Shown one piece after another: positions 1 through 5,356 of a DNA stretch of 5,356 nt. Each line of letters opens with the position of its first letter. The stretch's first letter is position 1. Both the position numbers and the translations under genes were made by a program. This stretch comes from DUZB01 sp964407525 (GTDB taxonomy: Bacteria > Desulfobacterota > DSM-4660 > Desulfatiglandales > Desulfatiglandaceae): NCBI GenBank assembly GCA_964407525.1, contig CAYOWC010000328.1:1-5356 (forward strand), given 5' to 3'. The notes below the pieces were generated by a model. The model searched no databases and was not told the DNA's origin. It worked only from the letters and a program-made list of their open reading frames with translations.

Positions 1-58
1 GAACCGCAGAATATCGAATCACCCAAAAGCGGTGATCTATGGACAAGAACCGCAGAAT
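1..58. repeat. 12-bp direct repeat pair (GAACCGCAGAAT)
   Basis: Exact copies lie at 1-12 and 47-58, with starts 46 bases apart. The similarity extends to 18 bases with two mismatches (positions 13-14 against 59-60). The first copy touches the window edge, so it may extend further left or belong to a longer array. Only two copies are seen, and the spacer contains a small hairpin (18-36), so this is not a CRISPR array. Confidence 0.7.
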
Positions 59-140
59 GACGAAGTGTGGGATCGCTTCGCTCTGACTTTTTCAGAATTG
101 ATAGGATCGATAGAACACCTTCCTTTGACATTCGATATTC
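9..140. repeat. 11-bp perfect inverted repeat pair flanking about 110 bases
   Basis: GAATATCGAAT at 9-19 and its exact reverse complement at 130-140 enclose 110 bases. The enclosed segment contains two further small hairpins (18-36 and 82-96). The arrangement could be the ends of a miniature element or the base of a long imperfect stem. Both bases flanking the arms fail to pair, so the arms stop exactly at 11 bp. An 11-bp AT-rich match could partly be chance, but it occurs together with the other modules in this region. Confidence 0.55.
18..36. other. Small hairpin, 6-bp stem, not a terminator
   Basis: ATCACC (18-23) pairs with GGTGAT (31-36) around a 7-base loop. Neither strand has a run of T directly after the stem, so it does not look like an intrinsic terminator. 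It lies between the two copies of the 12-bp direct repeat and is best read as part of the repeat region. Confidence 0.4.
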
Positions 141-205
141 CTTGTTGGACATTGGAAATTCGCCTTTAATAAGACTTTCACGGGCGCACATCCGCATTCC
201 TCAAT

Positions 206-3200
206 TCAAGAAACGCTGCCCGAATCAGGGTTACTGTCTTTTCCGGTTTTGCATGTTTCATGGGAACGGCGTCTTTCCCTGCGGTTTTTGCTCTTCTCTC
301 TTGCAGTCTGAAAGAAGGCATAAAGGGCTGGAATGAGGAAAATCCCGAACAATGTTGCGGCTAACATCCCGCTGAATACCGTGAGGCCTATGGCTCGCCG
401 GCTGTTGGCGCCGGCGCCTGTGGCGATGACCATGGGGAAGACCCCCAAGATAAAAGAAAACGCGGTCATGAGTACCGCCCGGAAACGAGTGCGCACCCCC
501 GCAATGGCGGCGTCGAAGATGCTCAGCCCTGACTCCCTCCCTGTTTTCGAAAATTCAACGATGAGAATGGCGTTCTTACTGGCTAAGCCCACCAGCAGAA
601 CAATTCCGATCTGGGCGTAGATGCTCAGATCCAGCCCTCCGATCACAAGGCCGGCCAGTGCGCCCAGCGCAGCCACCGAGATAGAGAAGATAATCGATAG
701 GGGGATGGTCCAGCTTTCGTATTGGGCCACGAGGAAAAGATAGGCGAACAGCAAGGCCAGAGCGAGAAGTATAGGGACCTGTCCTCCGCTTTTTTGCTCC
801 TGATAGGAAAGGGCTGACCATTCGTAACCGAAATTTTCGGGCAGGGTCTTAGCCGCCACGTCCTTCATCGCTTCCATGGCCTGGCCGGAGCTGAATCCGG
901 GCTTTGCCTCGCCGTTGACCTGGGCGCTGGCGAACTGGTTGTAGCGGGTCACAAGCTGGGGGGCAAGTATGGTGGAGAGGGTGGCTACACTGCTCAAAGG
1001 AACCATATGACCGTCGTTGCTGCGAAGGTAGATGCGGTTGATGTCCTCCAAGGTATCCCGGTAGGGCGCGTCGGCCTGAATTTTGACCTGAAAGACACGG
1101 CTGTTCAGGTTGAAATCGTTGACATAGCGGGACCCAAGTTGGGCCTGCAAGGTTGAAAATACCCGGCTGGGCGGTACCTTGAGGATTTCAGCCTTGGTGC
1201 GGTCAAGGTCCAGAAAAAGCTGGGGAACATCGGCAGAATAGGTGCTGAAAACGGCGTTCAGGTTCGGATCCTGGTTGGCCGCCACCACAAGCGCGCGGGT
1301 TACGGCCGCAAGTTCCTGAGGACTCTGGTCTCCGAGGGCTTCCAGCTGGAAATTAAAGCCGCTGGTGTTCCCTAATCCCTGAATGGCCGGTCGTCCGAAG
1401 GCGAATATGTTGGCGGAAGGAATGGCTGCCAGTTGAGGCCGCACGCGGGACAGAATCCCTTCCAGCTTCAGCTCGGGGGTGTTTCGTTTGTCCCAAGGTT
1501 CAAGAATTACGAAGCCCAGCCCCACATTCTCACTGCTGCCGCTCAACAGACTGTAACCGGCGACTGTTATGACGTCTGCTACTCCGGGGGTTTTTTTAAG
1601 GAGCTCGGATGCCTGGGCCATGACCTTATTGGTTCGCGCAAGGGCCGAGGATTCGGGCAGCTGGACATTAATAAAGAAGACCCCCTGATCTTCCGTTGGA
1701 AGGAAACTGGTGGGTCGCGTGACGAAAAGGTGGTAGGCTGAACCGATGACCAGGATAAGGATGATAAATGCCACGATGGTTCTTCGCACTAGCCACGCTG
1801 CTGTTTTGACGTATGCATTTCGTGACGCACCTAAAAACCGTGAAAACCAGGCGAGTGGTCCTCTGGTAATGGTTCGCGAAGGTCTGAGGAAGGTGGCGCA
1901 GAGGGCGGGGCTCAAGGTCAGGGCGTTGAGAGACGATAGAAGGACGGCCGCGGAGATGGTGACCGCAAACTGTTTGTAGAGCTGCCCTGTGATGCCGGGG
2001 ATGAAACCGACCGGGACGAATACGGCTAACAGAACCAGGGTGGTGGAAATGATGGGGCCGGTTACCTGTCCCATGGCCTTGATGGCAGCGTCTCTCGGGC
2101 AGAGGTTTTCTTCCTGCATGACCCGCTGTACATTTTCCACTACTACAATGGCGTCATCGACCACGAGGCCGATGGACAAAATCAGCGCAAAAAGCGTGAT
2201 GGTATTTGCGCTGAAACCCAGAATCAGGAGCACGGCAAACACGCTCACCAGGGAAACAGGAATCGTCAGGGCCGGAATCAGGGTTGCACGCCAGTCCTGC
2301 AGGAAAAGATAGGTTACCCCTACAACAAGAAAAAAAGTGATAAGGAGCGTAAATACAATCTCCTGGATGGCAGATTGAACGTACCTTGTGGTGTCGTAAA
2401 CAAGACGATACCGGATCCCTTCGGGAAAACGATGGGAAAGACGCTCCACTTCAGCTCCCACAGCTTTCACCGTTTCCAGGGCATTGGCGCCGGAAGTTCT
2501 GTAGATGGCCATATTGACGGCAGACAAGCCGTTCAGCGTTGATTTTGAGGCATAAGACTTAGCGCCCAGTTCTACCCGGGCCACATCACGGAGCCTCAAG
2601 ACACCCCCTTTCGGGTTGGTTCGAATAATGATATTTTCAAAATCCTCGATTTCTTTGAGTCGTCCTTTTGCCCGCAAGGTGTACTGTACCTGCTGCGTAT
2701 CGCTTCCCGGTGCGGTGCCGACGGAACCTGTAGCGGCCTGGACATTCTGTTCGCGGATGGCCGCAACCACGTCGTCTGCGGTGAGTCCCAGGGAGGTGAG
2801 ACGTTCAGGGTTCATCCAGATTCGCATGCTGTAGTCGAGGGCCCCGAAAATATAGGCTTCACTGATCCCCTTGAGGCGCGTCAGAGCATCTTTTACATTG
2901 ATACTGATGTAGTTGCTGAGAAACAGGGAGTCATAGCTGCCTTCGGACGCGAAAAAGGTGATCACTCCCAGAATATCGGATGAACGGGTTCGTACGGAAA
3001 CTCCCTGGTCGGTTACCTCCGGGGGCAGCTTTGGGATGGCCTGTTGTACCCGGTTTTGAATGTTCACCTGGGCAATATTGGGGTCCGTGCCCACCTCGAA
3101 AGAGATGCTCAGTCTGTAGCTTCCGTTGTTCGAGCAGGTGGACGACATGTAAAGCATATTCTCTACCCCATTGATTTCCGCTTCGAGAAGTGGGGCTACA

Positions 3201-3382
3201 CTGTCCGCCACCACTTCTGCGCTGGCCCCGGGGTAGGTTGCGGTAACGCGGATTTGCGGAGGAGAAATAGGCGGGTATTGGGCTACCGGAATATTTAACA
3301 GGGCAAGCACCCCGGCGAGGGTGAGAATGAGGGAGACCACAATGGCCAGCCTTGGCCGGTCAATAAAAATCCGTGAAAACAT
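206..3382 (-). CDS. RND multidrug efflux pump, inner-membrane permease, HAE-1 (AcrB/MexB-like) family
   Basis: The 1058-residue protein is complete; AcrB has 1049. It should form a trimer in the inner membrane and exchange protons for hydrophobic or amphiphilic substrates. The start MFSRIFIDRP is the typical beginning of the family. Twelve membrane segments can be placed: TM1 near residues 10-30, TM2-6 at about 338-497, TM7 at about 535-553 and TM8-12 at about 866-1024. Two large periplasmic loops (about 31-337 and 556-865) hold the porter and docking domains. The proton-relay residues are all present: D409 and D410 in TM4 (GLVVDDAIVVVEN), K936 in TM10 (GLASKNAILIVEF) and R966 in TM11. The ATG lies 3 bases after the adaptor stop, with AGAG 6 bases upstream, so translational coupling is likely. 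The C-terminal tail after about residue 1028 is basic, then polar, and not conserved in type. The actual substrate cannot be read from sequence. Confidence 0.96.
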   Translation of the reverse strand: MFSRIFIDRPRLAIVVSLILTLAGVLALLNIPVAQYPPISPPQIRVTATYPGASAEVVADSVAPLLEAEINGVENMLYMSSTCSNNGSYRLSISFEVGTDPNIAQVNIQNRVQQAIPKLPPEVTDQGVSVRTRSSDILGVITFFASEGSYDSLFLSNYISINVKDALTRLKGISEAYIFGALDYSMRIWMNPERLTSLGLTADDVVAAIREQNVQAATGSVGTAPGSDTQQVQYTLRAKGRLKEIEDFENIIIRTNPKGGVLRLRDVARVELGAKSYASKSTLNGLSAVNMAIYRTSGANALETVKAVGAEVERLSHRFPEGIRYRLVYDTTRYVQSAIQEIVFTLLITFFLVVGVTYLFLQDWRATLIPALTIPVSLVSVFAVLLILGFSANTITLFALILSIGLVVDDAIVVVENVQRVMQEENLCPRDAAIKAMGQVTGPIISTTLVLLAVFVPVGFIPGITGQLYKQFAVTISAAVLLSSLNALTLSPALCATFLRPSRTITRGPLAWFSRFLGASRNAYVKTAAWLVRRTIVAFIILILVIGSAYHLFVTRPTSFLPTEDQGVFFINVQLPESSALARTNKVMAQASELLKKTPGVADVITVAGYSLLSGSSENVGLGFVILEPWDKRNTPELKLEGILSRVRPQLAAIPSANIFAFGRPAIQGLGNTSGFNFQLEALGDQSPQELAAVTRALVVAANQDPNLNAVFSTYSADVPQLFLDLDRTKAEILKVPPSRVFSTLQAQLGSRYVNDFNLNSRVFQVKIQADAPYRDTLEDINRIYLRSNDGHMVPLSSVATLSTILAPQLVTRYNQFASAQVNGEAKPGFSSGQAMEAMKDVAAKTLPENFGYEWSALSYQEQKSGGQVPILLALALLFAYLFLVAQYESWTIPLSIIFSISVAALGALAGLVIGGLDLSIYAQIGIVLLVGLASKNAILIVEFSKTGRESGLSIFDAAIAGVRTRFRAVLMTAFSFILGVFPMVIATGAGANSRRAIGLTVFSGMLAATLFGIFLIPALYAFFQTAREKSKNRRERRRSHETCKTGKDSNPDSGSVS

Positions 3383-3385
3383 CGA

Positions 3386-4537
3386 TTACTCTGCTGCCTT
3401 TCTGTTTTCAGCGACTGTTTCCACGACCTGTCCGGGGCTTATTTTCTGAACGCCCTGGACGACAAGGGTTTCGCCTGTCATGAGCCCTGATTCCACTACC
3501 CATTCTGCATTGATAATAGGTCCGGTGACTATACGTCGCTGCTGAACTCGGTTCTCCCCATCCACTACAAAGACGTAACGACCCTGACGGTCCTCCTGGA
3601 CGGCTGATTGAGGTATGACCGGCAGTCGTTTGCCCACCTTGCACTTCACCAACACCATGACATATTGTCCGGGCAGCAGGAGACCGTCGGGATTGTTGAA
3701 TATGGCACGGATGGCGATTGTTCCGGTATCGGGGTCCACCTCGTTGTCCACGAAATCCACTTTGCCTTTGTGTTCGTACACGCCCGCTCCCGGTATCCGG
3801 ATTGTTGGTACGAGTCGGCAATCCCGGTCTTCCCCGTTACCGGTTCTGCGTGCATGCCGTGCGCCTGCCAGATTGTACTCACTCATGGAATAGACCACCC
3901 GGATGGGATGAAGCTGTACAATCCGGGAAAGAGCGCCCGAGCCAGGGCCTACGAGGTTGCCCTTTGTAAACGCCGTTCGCCCGATGCGACCATCTATCGG
4001 GGCTTTGATGGTGGTGTACCCCAGGTTTATTTCAGCCTGTTGCAGATTGGCCTTGGCCTCCTGGAGCAGTGCTTTTGCGCGAAGCTCATCGTTGAAAGCT
4101 GTTTCCAGATCCGTGGCGGATACACCTCCGGAGCGAACCGCCTTGAGACGCTTCAGGTATTGTTGGGTGTTTTTCAGGGCGGCTTCCGTTTCGGCCACTT
4201 TGGCTCGGGCCTGACCCACCTTGGCCCTGTAGGGGGCTTGCTCCACAAGATAAAGGAGATTCCCCGTACGAACGTCGGTTCCTTCCCTGAACTTCACCTG
4301 TTCCAGATATCCTTCCACGCGGGCACGCAGGTCTACGGCCTGGATTGCTTCTACCCTGCCCACGTATTCTTCAGGCTGGTTGACCTCTTTTTCAGTAACC
4401 GGCATGACGGCAACGACAGGAGGCGGTCCTTTTCCGCGCCCCGGAGGGCCAGCCGAGGATTGCTCTGGAAAAAAGACCGTCAGAAACGAAAACAGGAAGA
4501 AGAGCAGGTATGGATGGGTTATGTTTTTTCGGGACAT
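3386..4537 (-). CDS. RND efflux periplasmic adaptor subunit (membrane fusion protein, AcrA/MexA-like)
   Basis: This 383-residue protein bridges the inner-membrane pump encoded next to it and an outer-membrane channel. The chosen ATG at 4537 has AAGGA 11 bases upstream and gives a good Sec signal: MSRKN, a hydrophobic stretch (about 10-23), then a likely signal peptidase I site after SSA (residue 29). There is no lipobox cysteine, so unlike AcrA and MexA it should be a soluble secreted protein. Domains in order are a lipoyl half (about 68-107, DLRARVEGYLEQV), an alpha hairpin (about 108-170, rich in A, K, E and Q), the second lipoyl half (about 172-199, TTIKAPIDGRIGR), a beta barrel (about 205-300, with VDFVDNEVDPDTGTIAIRA and LLPGQYV) and a membrane-proximal domain (about 302-375). 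The frame stays open upstream to 4609, but that would overlap the phosphatase gene by 50 bases and bury the signal peptide, so I rejected it. The length is normal for the family. Confidence 0.94.
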   Translation of the reverse strand: MSRKNITHPYLLFFLFSFLTVFFPEQSSAGPPGRGKGPPPVVAVMPVTEKEVNQPEEYVGRVEAIQAVDLRARVEGYLEQVKFREGTDVRTGNLLYLVEQAPYRAKVGQARAKVAETEAALKNTQQYLKRLKAVRSGGVSATDLETAFNDELRAKALLQEAKANLQQAEINLGYTTIKAPIDGRIGRTAFTKGNLVGPGSGALSRIVQLHPIRVVYSMSEYNLAGARHARRTGNGEDRDCRLVPTIRIPGAGVYEHKGKVDFVDNEVDPDTGTIAIRAIFNNPDGLLLPGQYVMVLVKCKVGKRLPVIPQSAVQEDRQGRYVFVVDGENRVQQRRIVTGPIINAEWVVESGLMTGETLVVQGVQKISPGQVVETVAENRKAAE

Positions 4538-4548
4538 ATGTTCTTGTA

Positions 4549-4553
4549 TCCTT
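4549..4553 (-). promoter_or_regulatory. Ribosome binding site for the adaptor gene
   Basis: On the minus strand this reads AAGGA (within AAAAGGAT), ending 11 bases before the ATG at 4537. It lies in the 22-base gap after the phosphatase stop. It supports the internal ATG that exposes the signal peptide, over the more upstream in-frame starts near 4609. Confidence 0.6.
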
Positions 4554-4559
4554 TTTGCC

Positions 4560-5354
4560 TCAATTTCCGCGCAAAAGCATCTCCACCAGTTCCGCAAAAC
4601 CATAACCACCTGGCTTGTTTGTTATCCACGAAGGTTTCGACAAGAGTCTGTCTTTGAATTGGGAAATGTTGGCAACACCTACCGCATTGGGGAAATAATC
4701 AAACATTGGCTCATCATTGGGAGAATCGCCGCAGAATATAACCATTTCTTTGACAGCCTCCAGATCCTTTTCGAAGATTTCACGGAACAGAACCCGGGTC
4801 ATGCTCAATTTATCATAATTTCCAAACCAGCCATTCACGTGAATAGAGCTGATTTTGGCATTTGCACCCGCTCTCGTAAAGATCGCTGTTATTTTTTCGA
4901 CTTCACCCATTGGCAGGGATGGAACATCTTCACAAAAATCTATTGCAAGGTCTGCTTCCCGGTATGTCTGATCAGAAGCGACCCGCGCGCCCGGAACTTC
5001 CTGTAATATCCGCTCGCGAAGTTTGTCCAAATGTATACGATCTTGCATGCGTTTTTGTGTCGATTCCCAGTATCGACAAAGCATTTTGTTCTGTTTACGC
5101 CGATAATAAAAATAAAATGCCCCATTTTCCCCTACGACGCCGTCTACTGGCCACATGCGTGCGATATGATCACACCACCCGGCTGGACGACCTGTGATGG
5201 GTACAACTTTTATTCCGGCATTGTGAAGCCTCTCGATCGCGTCATAGGCAATAGCTGGTAATTGTCCATCGACCGTAAGCGTATCGTCGATATCTGTTAA
5301 GACATATTTGATTTGTGCCAGGGTCTTATCTGGAAATTCTTTCAGGGGGCGCAT
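4560..5354 (-). CDS. HAD superfamily hydrolase, subfamily IIB (sugar-phosphate phosphatase-like)
   Basis: This 264-residue cytoplasmic protein has all four HAD motifs. Motif I is DIDDTLT, with nucleophile D21 and acid/base D23. Motif II is PITGR, with T54. Motif III is K182 in NYDKLS. Motif IV is GDSPND, with D210 and D214 as the magnesium ligands. The insert between motifs II and III (about residues 85-178) is the expected C2-type cap that selects the substrate. Relatives in subfamily IIB include sucrose-phosphate phosphatase, mannosyl-3-phosphoglycerate phosphatase and Cof-type sugar phosphatases; the exact substrate cannot be assigned. The ATG lies two bases from the window edge. About 20 residues before motif I is a normal length, so the start is probably real, but a longer N-terminus and the ribosome binding site cannot be checked. 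The gene ends 22 bases before the adaptor start and likely shares its transcript. Parts of it look more AT-rich than the pump gene, which may mean a different history. Confidence 0.9.
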   Translation of the reverse strand: MRPLKEFPDKTLAQIKYVLTDIDDTLTVDGQLPAIAYDAIERLHNAGIKVVPITGRPAGWCDHIARMWPVDGVVGENGAFYFYYRRKQNKMLCRYWESTQKRMQDRIHLDKLRERILQEVPGARVASDQTYREADLAIDFCEDVPSLPMGEVEKITAIFTRAGANAKISSIHVNGWFGNYDKLSMTRVLFREIFEKDLEAVKEMVIFCGDSPNDEPMFDYFPNAVGVANISQFKDRLLSKPSWITNKPGGYGFAELVEMLLRGN

Positions 5355-5356
5355 TT

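Larger units (their letters stand above)
1..205. repeat. Noncoding repeat-rich region, probable dispersed repeat element cut by the window edge
   Basis: This stretch lies downstream of the pump stop codon and has no credible gene. It is built from short related modules. GAACCGCAGAAT occurs exactly at 1-12 and 47-58, and the match continues imperfectly so that 1-18 and 47-64 agree at 16 of 18 positions. GAATATCGAAT at 9-19 has a perfect inverted copy at 130-140. GACATTCGATATTC (127-140) is followed 21 bases later by GACATTGGAAATTC (148-161), matching at 12 of 14 positions. A 6-bp stem with a 7-base loop sits at 18-36, and a 5-bp stem with a 5-base loop at 82-96. From memory, similar AT-rich modules recur between genes in some environmental proteobacteria, so a multi-copy element is plausible, but copy number cannot be seen here. 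No transposase is present, and the left boundary is outside the window. Confidence 0.5.

Noticed and set aside
1..58. Possible CRISPR array start, from the repeated 12-mer
   Set aside because: Only two copies are seen, the repeat is too short, the spacer contains a hairpin, and there are no cas genes. A dispersed repeat is the simpler reading.
60..205. Possible Rho-independent terminator for the operon
   Set aside because: The stems found (for example 61-80 and 82-96) are short and not followed by a T-run on the minus strand. Termination may lie beyond the left edge or be Rho-dependent.
178..261. 27-codon minus-strand frame overlapping the pump 3' end
   Set aside because: The only purine-rich motif (AGGGA) is about 13 bases or more upstream of the ATG, there is no recognisable product, and most of it lies inside the pump gene.
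67..336. Open frame of 89 codons on the plus strand across the left region
   Set aside because: It starts with GTG, has no convincing ribosome binding site, and its second part is antisense to the pump gene. The first part translates the short repeat modules (repeated IDR and FDIRYS-like patterns), which fits a spurious frame over repeat DNA.
576..821. Other short frames on either strand inside the pump, adaptor and phosphatase genes
   Set aside because: All overlap confidently identified genes in other frames, have no recognisable domains, and are explained as shadows of the real coding sequence.
4538..4609. 24-codon N-terminal extension of the adaptor
   Set aside because: It would overlap the phosphatase gene by 50 bases and place charged residues ahead of the signal peptide. 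The ATG at 4537 has a better ribosome binding site and gives a normal signal sequence.
3608..4657. Open frame of 349 codons on the plus strand, opposite the adaptor gene
   Set aside because: It lies entirely antisense to a clear adaptor gene and the phosphatase 3' end, shows no recognisable domain, and has odd composition with many Cys, His and Arg. It is explained by the codon use of the real gene.
4560..4700. Possible internal promoter upstream of the adaptor gene
   Set aside because: A TTGTCG-like box is present on the minus strand near the phosphatase 3' end, but no good -10 box follows at the right distance.

Overview
The window reads as one minus-strand operon from a Gram-negative bacterium with moderate GC content. 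Transcription runs from the right edge to the left. The first visible gene encodes a HAD-IIB type sugar/small-molecule phosphatase (4560-5354). After 22 bases comes a periplasmic adaptor (membrane fusion protein, 3386-4537), and after 3 more bases an RND inner-membrane pump of the HAE-1 (AcrB/MexB) type (206-3382). All three reading frames are intact, and together they fill nearly the whole window.

The adaptor and pump form two thirds of a tripartite efflux machine. The pump uses proton import to move hydrophobic or amphiphilic compounds from the periplasm and outer leaflet, and the adaptor links it to an outer-membrane TolC/OprM-type channel. No outer-membrane channel gene and no regulator gene is visible, so the channel is either encoded elsewhere or just beyond the edges. 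The phosphatase has all four HAD motifs. Its place ahead of an efflux pair is the least expected part of the layout, and nothing in the sequence proves a functional link.

The left end (1-205) has no convincing gene. It holds short direct and inverted repeats and small hairpins, and resembles a dispersed noncoding repeat element cut by the window edge. No clear Rho-independent terminator follows the pump gene.

The tripartite efflux genes require an outer membrane. The style of the proteins and of the left-end repeats reminds me of Desulfobacterota (former Deltaproteobacteria), but that is an impression, not something the sequence proves. I found no strong case for a new biological system. The best leads are the left-end repeat element and the phosphatase-efflux pairing.
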